A stretch of 8,041 nucleotides of DNA from Halobacteriales archaeon SW_9_67_24. GTDB taxonomy: Archaea > Halobacteriota > Halobacteria > Halobacteriales > Halococcaceae. Shown here piece by piece: positions 1 to 5,473 of the stretch (positions are counted from its first letter, which is position 1; every line of letters starts with the position of its first letter). Position numbers and translations under genes: made by a program. The stretch lies in the NCBI GenBank assembly GCA_003022685.1, contig PXSV01000151.1, forward strand, positions 1 to 8,041. Direction: 5' to 3'. Under the pieces are notes generated by a model, which had not been told where the DNA came from, did not search any database, and saw only the letters and a list, made by a program, of their open reading frames with translations.

Positions 1-44
1 TGGGAACCCGAGTGAGTCACACCACCCGATTGCGGTCGTTCGTA

Positions 45-145
45 ATACTGTCGGACAGAGTCGCGTCAGGATTTGGAAGGAATATCCACCCACCGTCTAC
101 CGATTCACCGCCGCCCGATATTCGATCATCTCTGTCCGACAGTAT
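45..145. repeat. Pair of 16-bp inverted repeats, each holding a palindrome and followed outward by a TATA-like box
   Basis: The left arm (45-60) and right arm (130-145) are perfect reverse complements over 16 bp, separated by 69 bp. Each arm contains CTGTC-N-GACAG, an 11-bp dyad typical of a dimeric regulator site. Reading outward from the centre, both arms run into an AT-rich stretch: AGTATTACG on the minus strand and AGTATAAGC on the plus strand. This looks like a duplicated operator-plus-promoter facing both ways. The left arm also fits TACT-N8-GAGT, close to the TACT-N7/8-GAGTA motif described for the haloarchaeal sugar regulator TrmB; the right arm fits less well. A MITE-like element with 16-bp ends is an alternative, but I see no target duplication. 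No credible gene lies within 1-296. Confidence 0.6.
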
Positions 146-264
146 AAGCCTCGATCGCCCGCATCGGCCGACGGATAGTGATAGGAGTCCCGCGAACGGG
201 TTTACGTTCTCGACGCCCGAGCGGTCGTTTTACGACTGCAAAACGTCGGAAGCTTTTCCCCCCG

Positions 265-277
265 TATAACGATAAAA
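265..277 (+). promoter_or_regulatory. TATA-box region for the lamin-tail lipoprotein
   Basis: The stretch TATAACGATAAAA is the most AT-rich part of this upstream region. It is centred about 26 bp before the ATG at 297, the usual archaeal TATA-to-start distance. This placement implies a leaderless or nearly leaderless transcript, common in haloarchaea, and supports the ATG at 297 over the in-frame ATG at 321. Inferred from position and composition only. Confidence 0.5.
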
Positions 278-296
278 CGTTGTGGGATAAATCGTC

Positions 297-956
297 ATGA
301 TTGACAGTAGGAGACGGGCGATGATACGCGGTGCTCTGAGTGCTTTCCCGGTCATCGCTGGATGCATGGGTTCGGATCCCGACTCGGGAGGGGCGTCCAC
401 TTCCACATCAGTCGTCGATTCGGCAACCGACGGCACGAAAACGGTGACGACCGAGCGCAACCCTCCTGCAACTACCCGGACCAAGGAGGGTCCCACCCGG
501 ACCATGCAGACCGACCGAAACAACCAAAACGAAAACGGAACCGCGAGAACGTCGGACTCCGCCCGTTCCCCTACTGAGATCGAAACCGCCGAACCGGTGT
601 CCGAGGACATCGAGATACAGGCGTATTCGGGCGCTGATGAGGGGACGATGAGGTCCAGGGAGCGGGTGGAAATAACGAACACCAGCCAGGAACTGTTCGA
701 CTTCAGTGGCTTCGAGATCGTGATCGACGGCAACGAGCGATATACCCTCGAACCCGAAACGCTGCTGTACCCCGGTTCGCCAATCGTCCTCTACACGAGC
801 GGAACGAAGCGTCCGAGAGAGATACTGCAGATGGATCCGCCGATCTATGAGATCCACGCCGGATTCGAGGGATCGACGCTCGAAGGGACCGGCACCATCG
901 AAATCATCCGCGAAAACGGGAAGACGCTCGTCGAAACGAAGTATGACGTGAGATAG
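297..956 (+). CDS. Secreted lipoprotein with C-terminal lamin-tail-like (LTD) domain
   Basis: A 219-residue protein. The N-terminus has an Arg-rich SRRR (4-7), a short hydrophobic run (LSAFPVIAG) and a lipobox ending at Cys23, so it should be a Tat-exported, lipid-anchored surface protein. Residues 24-100 are a low-complexity Ser/Thr/Asp/Glu/Asn linker, the usual spacer of haloarchaeal lipoproteins. Residues about 102-219 are the folded part and match the lamin tail domain pattern: RVEITNTSQE followed by FSGFEI (outer strand pair), LEPETLLYPGSPIVLYTSGT (the 'tl.pG..vvl' strand), and a final GTIEIIRENGK...VETKYD (the 'dG.vvd...Y' strand). LTD domains are immunoglobulin-like and often occur on secreted nucleases or surface proteins; no enzymatic domain is present, so the role is unknown and probably adhesive or structural. 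It is monocistronic and converges with the next gene, with 36 nt between the stops. The family call rests on pattern memory only. Confidence 0.72.
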   Translation: MIDSRRRAMIRGALSAFPVIAGCMGSDPDSGGASTSTSVVDSATDGTKTVTTERNPPATTRTKEGPTRTMQTDRNNQNENGTARTSDSARSPTEIETAEPVSEDIEIQAYSGADEGTMRSRERVEITNTSQELFDFSGFEIVIDGNERYTLEPETLLYPGSPIVLYTSGTKRPREILQMDPPIYEIHAGFEGSTLEGTGTIEIIRENGKTLVETKYDVR

Positions 957-992
957 CATCGCGTCGCCGAGCGAAGCTACTACTGCTCGATA

Positions 993-2213
993 TTACGGCT
1001 CGTGTCCCGCCTCGCGCATCAGTTCGTCGAGGTGTCGAGCCAGCGTCAGCGCGAACTCCTCGTCGTTGATATCCATCTCCATCTCGACGAGTTCGATATC
1101 GTCGTCGAGCGTCTCGCGGATGGCGTCGAACAGCGCCGCGTCGGCCTCCGGATCGTGAAAGTCCTCACCCTCGACGTCGAGCATCGACGCCCCACCGAGC
1201 GGCAACACGACCTCGGTCGGGCCGGTGGCGTCGTTCAGTTTTTCGGCGAGGATCCGCCCGAGTTCGGCGTTCTCGTCGGGTGTGGTCCGCATCAGCGTCA
1301 CCTGGGGATTGTGGACGTGGAGGTGGCGATCCTCGAACTCCGTCGGTACGTCGTCCTTCGGCCCGAAGTTCACCATGTCGAGCGCCCCGGTCGAGACTAC
1401 CTGTGGAATCCCGACGCGCCCGGCCGCTTCGAGGCGATCGGGACCGGCCGAGAGAACACCTCCCACCAGCTCGTCGGCGAGTTCGGTCGTCGTGACGTCG
1501 AGCACGCCGTCGATCACCCCCTGCTCGACGAGGCCCTCCATTGCCTTCCCGCCAGTGCCGGTGGCGTGAAAGACGATCGTTTCGTATCCCTCGCTCCCCA
1601 ACCACTCGCGGGCGGCCTGGGCGCACGGCGTCGTGACACCGAACATCGTGATGCCGACGGTCGGGCGCTCGGCGACCTCGACGTCGGGCTCGTTTGCGAC
1701 CATCCCCACCATCGCCAGTGCGGCGTTGGCGATCACAGTCCTGGAGACCAGGTTCAGTCCCTCGATGTCGGCGACGGAGTACAGCATCATCACGTCCTTC
1801 GACTCGACGTAGGGGCGGACGTCGCCGGAAGCCATCGTCGAGACCATGAGCTTCGGGACGCCGTAGGGCAACGCCCGCATCGCCGCCGTCGTCACCGACG
1901 TGTTGCCCGAGCCACCGAGCCCGAGCACGCCGTCGAGGACACCCTCCTCGTGCAGCCGGGTCGCGACTGCGGCGGCCCCCTCGCCCATCGCGGTCATGGC
2001 CGCGCCGCGGTCGCCCGCCTCGCGGAGCGCGTCGAGGCTCGTGCCGGCGGCCTCGGCCACCGCCGCCGCGGCCGTGTCCGGCTCGAAGCCCGGCTCCCCC
2101 ATCACGCCCGTATCCACGACGTGGACGTCCACGCCCCCTGCCTCGATGACGCTGCGCGCGAAATCGATCTCTTCGGGCTTCGTGTCGAGCGTCCCGATGA
2201 CGACGATGCTCAT
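993..2213 (-). CDS. Tm-1-like ATP-binding domain protein (UPF0261 family)
   Basis: A 406-residue cytosolic protein, full length for the family. The N-terminal domain starts with VVIGTLDTKPEE (4-15), followed by HVVDTGVMGEP (31-41), the signature opening of UPF0261/Tm-1 N-terminal domains. A glycine-rich GLGGSGNTS (98-106) matches the nucleotide-binding loop seen in tomato Tm-1. The C-terminal domain (about 183-400) carries VGITMFGVTTPC (186-197), HATGTGGKAME (206-216) and PLGGASMLD (318-326), then DFHDPEADAALFDAI, all family hallmarks. In plants the relative Tm-1 blocks tobamovirus replication; the physiological role in archaea and bacteria is unknown. In bacteria the gene commonly neighbours a PEP-mutase-like TIM-barrel gene, which is not seen here. 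It starts at ATG 2213, with a TATA-like box about 30 bp upstream. It lies 101 nt behind the phosphoesterase on the same strand, so it probably has its own promoter. Confidence 0.9.
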   Translation of the reverse strand: MSIVVIGTLDTKPEEIDFARSVIEAGGVDVHVVDTGVMGEPGFEPDTAAAAVAEAAGTSLDALREAGDRGAAMTAMGEGAAAVATRLHEEGVLDGVLGLGGSGNTSVTTAAMRALPYGVPKLMVSTMASGDVRPYVESKDVMMLYSVADIEGLNLVSRTVIANAALAMVGMVANEPDVEVAERPTVGITMFGVTTPCAQAAREWLGSEGYETIVFHATGTGGKAMEGLVEQGVIDGVLDVTTTELADELVGGVLSAGPDRLEAAGRVGIPQVVSTGALDMVNFGPKDDVPTEFEDRHLHVHNPQVTLMRTTPDENAELGRILAEKLNDATGPTEVVLPLGGASMLDVEGEDFHDPEADAALFDAIRETLDDDIELVEMEMDINDEEFALTLARHLDELMREAGHEP

Positions 2214-2240
2214 GACTGAGGAAACTATCGTCAGGGACCA

Positions 2241-2248
2241 TCTTAATC
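2241..2248 (-). promoter_or_regulatory. TATA-like box for the Tm-1-like gene
   Basis: On the minus strand this reads ATTAAGAT, inside a CGATTAAGATGG context. It is centred about 30 bp upstream of the ATG at 2213, which would put the transcription start within a few bases of that codon. It supports separate transcription from the phosphoesterase gene upstream. Positional inference only. Confidence 0.45.
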
Positions 2249-2314
2249 GTTGGTGTAGTTCTCACCCCGTTCGTCGATCGTCCCGCACGGCCGGTGCGGT
2301 GGCCGGGATTCGCG

Positions 2315-2812
2315 CTACTCCTTGTACACCGTCACGTCGAGGCCACCACCGTCGACCTCGGCAACCATCATCGTCGCCGCTTCGGCTGGCGCGGCCCCGG
2401 TTGCACTACCGGGATTCAGCAGGCGGACGCCGTCGACCTCGGCGTCGAGCACCTGGTGGGTGTGGCCCGACACGCCGACGGTCGGCCCGTCGCCGGCCGT
2501 CTCGCGGACGACACCGGCCACGCGGTCCTCGTAGCCCTCGACGTCGCCGGTGCCGTGGGTTACGACGAACCCCCATCCACCGCGCTCGACCGTCGTCACC
2601 GACGGCAGATCGAGGTGTGGGTCCATGTTCCCGGTCACGGCAGTGAGTTCCCCGCCGGCGAGATCGCGGACCTCGTCGAGCGTCTCGGCCGCATCGAAGT
2701 CGCCGACGTGGATGGTGTGATCGGCCGCCTCGACTTCCTCCGTGATCCACTCCGGGATTTCGTCCGCGCGCGAGGGGATGTGGGTATCGCCGATGATCGC
2801 GATCCGTACCAT
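2315..2812 (-). CDS. YfcE/MJ0936-type metallophosphoesterase
   Basis: A 165-residue protein of the small calcineurin-like phosphoesterase family (two-metal phosphodiesterases acting on artificial and cyclic nucleotide substrates in vitro; physiological substrate unknown). All metal-ligand motifs are visible in order: GDTH (8-11), GDFD (37-40), GNMD (61-64), TH (85-86) and GHTH (116-119), followed by the usual NPGS (133-136). The frame stays open upstream of 2812 to 3025, but that extension is Arg-rich, unlike the acidic body, and lies antisense to the Nudix gene. The family motif begins at MVRIAIIGDTH, so the ATG at 2812 is chosen. The length is normal for MJ0936-like proteins, with no export signal. 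It is divergent from the Nudix/eIF-2B gene, with 71 bp between starts that must hold both promoters; only weak boxes are visible there (GTTCAAGA at 2854-2861 on plus). The minus-strand Tm-1-like gene follows 101 nt downstream. Confidence 0.92.
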   Translation of the reverse strand: MVRIAIIGDTHIPSRADEIPEWITEEVEAADHTIHVGDFDAAETLDEVRDLAGGELTAVTGNMDPHLDLPSVTTVERGGWGFVVTHGTGDVEGYEDRVAGVVRETAGDGPTVGVSGHTHQVLDAEVDGVRLLNPGSATGAAPAEAATMMVAEVDGGGLDVTVYKE

Positions 2813-2883
2813 GCCCGCCGTTCGAGTTCCGGGTCCAAAGTTCCCCGCGCCACGTTCAAGACCGAACGCACGGTAGCGACCCC

Positions 2884-4143
2884 ATGGACGAGAGTCACGT
2901 CGTCTGCCTTCTCCGGAATCGCGGCGAGGTGCTTCTGCTCCGACGCAGCGACCAGGCCGGCTCGTACGCCGGTCGATGGAGCGCGGTCGCAGGTCACGCC
3001 GAGGGCGATCCCGACGGGGCCGCACGCGAGGAGATCGCGGCGGAGACGGGTCTCGACGATGCCGTCACGTTCGTTCGCGCCGGCGACCCGTTCGAAGTGA
3101 CGGACGACGACCTCGATACACGCTGGATCGTTCATTCATACCTGTTCGAGTGCGACTCGCGTGCGGTCGAACCGAACGACGAAACAACCGAGTTCGAGTG
3201 GGTCGCCCCGATCGAGATCCGGCGGCGCGGGACGGTCCCCGGACTCCGGAGGTCCTACGAGCGCGTTGCACCGACGGTCGACACGATACGAACGGACGCC
3301 GATCACGGTTCGGCGTGGCTCTCGGTGCGCGGCCTCGAAGTCCTCCGTGATCGGGCCGGCGTGCTCGCACCCCCAGCTGCCGGCGAGGGTGAGGACGGTG
3401 ACTGGAACGACCTGGCGGCGCTCGCCAGGGACCTCCGGGCGGCGCGACCGAGCATGACTGTCGTCGAAAACCGGATCAACCGGGCGATGGCCGCGGCGAG
3501 CGACGACCGGACGCCTGCGGCGGTCGAACAGAACACGAAACGAGGGATCGAGCGCGCGTTCGAGGTGGACGACGGGGCCGCACGCGAGGGGGCCGCGCGG
3601 CTCGACGGGACAGTTATGACACTCTCGCGCTCGGGAACGGTCACGGCGGCGCTTCGCCACGCGGCCGTCGAGGAACTGCTCGTCTGCGAGTCCCGACCCG
3701 CACGCGAAGGGGTGGGCGTCGCGGAGGAGCTCGCGGACGACTGTCGCGTGACGATTGCGATCGACGCGGCGGCCGCCCACCTCCTCACCGAGCGCGCGGT
3801 CGATGCCGTGGTCGTCGGGGCGGACACCGTGTTCCCCGACGGCAGCGTGCTGAACAAGGTCGGAACGCGAGCCATCGCGGCCGCTGCTGCCCACGAAACC
3901 GTGCCGGTGTACGCGGTCGCCGCGAGCGACAAGATCGATCCCGCTCCCGAACCGGAACCGGACGTCGCGGACGGCGACCGGGACCAGGTCTACGATGGCG
4001 ATTGCGACCTCGCCGTGGCGAACCCCACGTTCGATCGGACGCCGGCCGAACACGTCACCGTCGTCACCGAGAACGGTCGTCTCGAACCGGACGAAGCCGC
4101 CGAGACAGCGGCGGAGCTGCGCGAACTCGCGGCGTGGTCGTGA
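2884..4143 (+). CDS. Nudix domain fused to eIF-2B alpha/beta/delta-like domain
   Basis: A 419-residue two-domain protein. Residues 4-130 are a Nudix fold: VVCLLRNRGEVLLLRRS, then GRWSAVAGHAEG, a Nudix box (37-57) and a closing FEWVAP (104-109). The box is imperfect: ending at G56-L57, Glu50 and Glu54 are kept, but the canonical Arg is Glu49 and the first Glu of the EE pair is Ala53. Residues about 175-419 match the eIF-2B/MtnA/ribose-1,5-bisphosphate isomerase superfamily: LRAARPSM (184-191), TLSRSGTV (246-253), ESRP (269-272), VVGADTVFPDG (310-320), NKVGT (324-328), VAASDKID (345-352) and NPTFDRTPAEHVTVVTENG (380-398). The catalytic Asp of the isomerases (Asp314 in GAD) is kept, but the position of their catalytic Cys appears to be Ser248. 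It could be a regulatory nucleotide or sugar-phosphate binder rather than an active isomerase; a translation-factor role is also unproven. It starts at ATG 2884, divergent from the phosphoesterase. Confidence 0.88.
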   Translation: MDESHVVCLLRNRGEVLLLRRSDQAGSYAGRWSAVAGHAEGDPDGAAREEIAAETGLDDAVTFVRAGDPFEVTDDDLDTRWIVHSYLFECDSRAVEPNDETTEFEWVAPIEIRRRGTVPGLRRSYERVAPTVDTIRTDADHGSAWLSVRGLEVLRDRAGVLAPPAAGEGEDGDWNDLAALARDLRAARPSMTVVENRINRAMAAASDDRTPAAVEQNTKRGIERAFEVDDGAAREGAARLDGTVMTLSRSGTVTAALRHAAVEELLVCESRPAREGVGVAEELADDCRVTIAIDAAAAHLLTERAVDAVVVGADTVFPDGSVLNKVGTRAIAAAAAHETVPVYAVAASDKIDPAPEPEPDVADGDRDQVYDGDCDLAVANPTFDRTPAEHVTVVTENGRLEPDEAAETAAELRELAAWS

Positions 4144-4192
4144 CGCCGATCCACCGGACGGTGAGAGATCGGAGACGCTCGCCGAGGGCCAG

Positions 4193-4208
4193 ATCAGTTA
4201 GAACTGAT
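4193..4208. repeat. 16-bp dyad (7-2-7 palindrome)
   Basis: ATCAGTT-AG-AACTGAT is a perfect inverted repeat with 7-bp arms and a 2-bp centre, 50 nt downstream of the Nudix/eIF-2B stop codon. The shape fits a dimeric regulator site. No gene starts within the next 450 bp on plus, so its target is unclear. It has no following T-run, so it is a poor terminator candidate. Confidence 0.4.
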
Positions 4209-4665
4209 TGCCCGAAGCCGTTTCGCCGTCCGGAGCGATCGTGATCGGTCGCCGTCCGGCCGGTTGATCGTCGCTCTCCCGGCGATACCGACGAAGCCGG
4301 CGTGTTCGGGCGTCTCTGTCATCGATCGCCGGCCTGGTCGGTCGTTCGTGATCGAATGGTTCCGTTCAATCGACCGATATGCCGGTCCGACCGACGAGAT
4401 CCGCTCGTTTCGTTTCGCTCGGCCACGATCGTCTGATTTCGGAACCTCCAGATCGAATCGAGCCCGTTTTGCGAGTCGCGAGTTCGTGCCGGCTGGGGAT
4501 CACAAATCTCTCGACGGGGAGGTGATCGAGAGTCGATTCGGCAGATAGTTTTGATTGTCAAGTGGGTTCCCTTCGACCGGAGTCGGCGTGGAGCTCATCC
4601 GTTCTTCCGATCACCGCACACGGTCGATACGCCGAGCCGGATCGGTAGTGTGGTCTCCGATATTC

Positions 4666-4672
4666 TTTAATA
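4666..4672 (+). promoter_or_regulatory. TATA box for the PaaI-like thioesterase
   Basis: TTTAATA lies in the context TATTCTTTAATAGACG. Its centre is about 29 bp before the ATG at 4698 and only 20 bp before the in-frame GTG at 4689. With the usual archaeal spacing of about 25-27 bp from box centre to transcription start, the mRNA would begin near 4695. That favours a leaderless message translated from 4698. Confidence 0.6.
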
Positions 4673-4697
4673 GACGACAGCCGAACCCGTGACCGAG

Positions 4698-5081
4698 ATG
4701 GACATCGAAGCGTTCTTCGAGGGAATGCCGTTCGCCGATCTGCTCGGCGTCGAGGTAACCGAGGCGGCGGACGGCCATGCCGAGGGCCACGTGGCGATGC
4801 GCGAGGAACTGTCGTGGAACGCCGACCGGATGATGGCCCACGGCGGCGTCACGTTCACGCTCGCCGACACCGTCGGCGGCGCGGCGCTGGTCTCGCTCGT
4901 CGATCAACCCGTGCCGACGATCGACATGCGGATCGATTACCTCGAAGCGGCCACCGGCGACCTCCACGCCGAGGCGGACGTCGTCCGGGAGGGCGGCGAC
5001 GTCGGCGTGGTCGACGTGGCGGTCGCCGGGGAGGACGGAACGCCGGTGGCCGACGTTCGCGGCGTGTACAAGACCGGCTGA
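4698..5081 (+). CDS. PaaI-family hotdog-fold thioesterase
   Basis: A 127-residue single-domain hotdog protein expected to hydrolyse acyl-CoA or aromatic-CoA thioesters in the cytosol. The core signature is HGGVTFTLADTVGGAA (48-63): HGG caps the central helix, and Asp57 sits where the catalytic Asp of PaaI lies. The helix-swaddling strand TIDMRIDYLEAATG (74-87) and the LHAEADVVREGGDVGVVDVAVAGEDGTPVADVRGVYK tail (from 89) complete the fold; the enzyme normally works as a tetramer. The N-terminal FFEGMPFADLLGVEV is typical. ATG 4698 is chosen over GTG 4689 because of the TATA-box distance; the alternative adds only three residues. The substrate cannot be told, since no phenylacetate or fatty-acid genes are adjacent. 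The stop codon overlaps the first base of the palindrome that follows. Confidence 0.9.
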   Translation: MDIEAFFEGMPFADLLGVEVTEAADGHAEGHVAMREELSWNADRMMAHGGVTFTLADTVGGAALVSLVDQPVPTIDMRIDYLEAATGDLHAEADVVREGGDVGVVDVAVAGEDGTPVADVRGVYKTG

Positions 5082-5162
5082 TAGGGATTGTTGTGACCGT
5101 TTACCGGTAGCCGCCGACCGCGTGTCGGTGGCATACCGAAAATGACTCACAACAATCCCTAT
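5081..5162. repeat. 82-bp nested palindromic element (possible MITE or long hairpin)
   Basis: The outer arms are a perfect 16-bp inverted repeat: ATAGGGATTGTTGTGA (5081-5096) and its reverse complement at 5147-5162. Inside are two further paired segments: CGGTA (5105-5109) with TACCG (5134-5138), and CCGCCGAC (5111-5118) with GTCGGTGG (5124-5131), the latter with one G.T position, closing a 5-nt loop. The whole element folds into one long interrupted hairpin. It begins on the last base of the thioesterase stop codon. It could be a terminal-inverted-repeat mobile element without coding capacity, a dispersed intergenic repeat, or a structured 3' end of the thioesterase mRNA. No target-site duplication is evident. 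Confidence 0.7.
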
Positions 5163-5177
5163 GAGCGTCCCTTCTTC

Positions 5178-5273
5178 CGTTTCGGTCGAACGAACGTGCG
5201 TTCGTCGGTGGTCGTCCTCGCCGGCTGTGGCTCGTTGCCTGGCGTTTCGGTCGAACGAACGTGCGCTCGTCGG
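5178..5273 (+). repeat. 31-bp direct repeat, two copies at a 65-bp period
   Basis: Copies at 5178-5208 and 5243-5273 are identical at 30 of 31 positions (T5201 versus C5266). Each begins CGTTTCGGTCGAACGAACG. The first copy contains a perfect 7-2-7 dyad, ACGAACG-TG-CGTTCGT (5190-5205); the single difference breaks one pair of that dyad in the second copy. A weaker third copy may begin at 5301 (CGTTTCGACCGGAACG ... CGTTCGT). The array sits in the roughly 310 bp between the palindromic element and the start of the solute-binding-protein gene, so it may be an operator array for the transporter. Two copies are too few, and the intervening DNA too plain, for a CRISPR. Confidence 0.65.
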
Positions 5274-5413
5274 CACGACGATCCGGTTCCGATAGGGACT
5301 CGTTTCGACCGGAACGGCACCGGCGTTCGTACGTTCCGATCGGCCGGGCTGTCGGCGGGAGTCGGGCCGCTACACCACTGTCGGACTCACTGATCAGCGC
5401 GAATCACGAAGCG

Positions 5414-5421
5414 GGAAGGAG
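5414..5421 (+). promoter_or_regulatory. Shine-Dalgarno-like sequence before an alternative start
   Basis: GGAAGGAG lies 4 nt before the in-frame ATG at 5426. It is the best Shine-Dalgarno match near any gene in this window. If used, it would lengthen the solute-binding protein by 16 residues before the twin-arginine motif. It conflicts with the TATA-like box at 5437-5444, which points to the ATG at 5474. Confidence 0.3.
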
Positions 5422-5436
5422 TATCATGGTCGAAGG

Positions 5437-5444
5437 CTTTATTG
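5437..5444 (+). promoter_or_regulatory. TATA-like box for the ABC transporter operon
   Basis: CTTTATTG is the most AT-rich octamer in the region and is centred about 33 bp upstream of the ATG at 5474. Transcription would start near 5466, giving a leader of under 10 nt. It would drive the binding-protein gene and the permease behind it. Positional inference only. Confidence 0.45.
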
Positions 5445-5473
5445 CGGCGTGCGGGTCAGTTCGCGGTGTACTC

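Larger units (their letters stand above)
4144..4697. other. Non-coding gap between the Nudix/eIF-2B and thioesterase genes
   Basis: About 550 bp with no convincing gene on either strand. The open frames here (4264-4548 plus, 4319-4561 minus) are short, overlap each other, are basic and Arg/Ser-rich, and match no family I recognise. The base composition is less GC-biased than the flanking genes, with many GATCG/CGATC-type words. Structure seen: a perfect dyad ATCAGTTAGAACTGAT at 4193-4208, 50 nt after the upstream stop; a short direct repeat CGCCGTCCGG at 4224-4233 and 4250-4259; and the thioesterase TATA box near the right end. It may be decayed coding DNA or a regulatory spacer. Confidence 0.5.

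Noticed and set aside
12..269. 85-codon plus-strand open frame at the left edge
   Set aside because: It runs through the inverted-repeat and promoter region, is Ser/Pro/Arg-rich, and matches no family; the boxes at 143-148 and 265-277 lie inside it.
1002..2219. 405-codon plus-strand open frame opposite the Tm-1-like gene
   Set aside because: It mirrors the real gene in a high-GC sequence where third-position G/C keeps the antisense frame open. Its His/Arg-rich, low-complexity translation fits no protein family, while the minus strand gives clear UPF0261 motifs.
2288..2305. Terminator hairpin between the phosphoesterase and Tm-1-like genes
   Set aside because: The CGGCC...GGCCG stem is only 5 bp with no following T-run on the minus strand; such matches are common in DNA this GC-rich.
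2813..3025. N-terminal extension of the phosphoesterase to an upstream start
   Set aside because: The extension is strongly Arg-rich, unlike the acidic body, overlaps the start of the divergent Nudix gene, and the family begins at MVRIAIIGDTH.
4264..4548. 94-codon plus-strand open frame in the long gap
   Set aside because: It starts at TTG, is basic and Arg/Ser-rich, has no recognisable motif, lacks a promoter at the right distance, and overlaps an equally poor minus-strand frame (4319-4561).
5178..5273. CRISPR array
   Set aside because: There are only two clear repeats, a spacing shared with ordinary promoter-like DNA, and no cas genes.
5261..5473. Upstream extension of the solute-binding protein reading frame
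   Set aside because: The first part lies in the second direct-repeat copy, and Tat signals do not normally sit more than 80 residues from the N-terminus. The start is placed at 5474 (or 5426).
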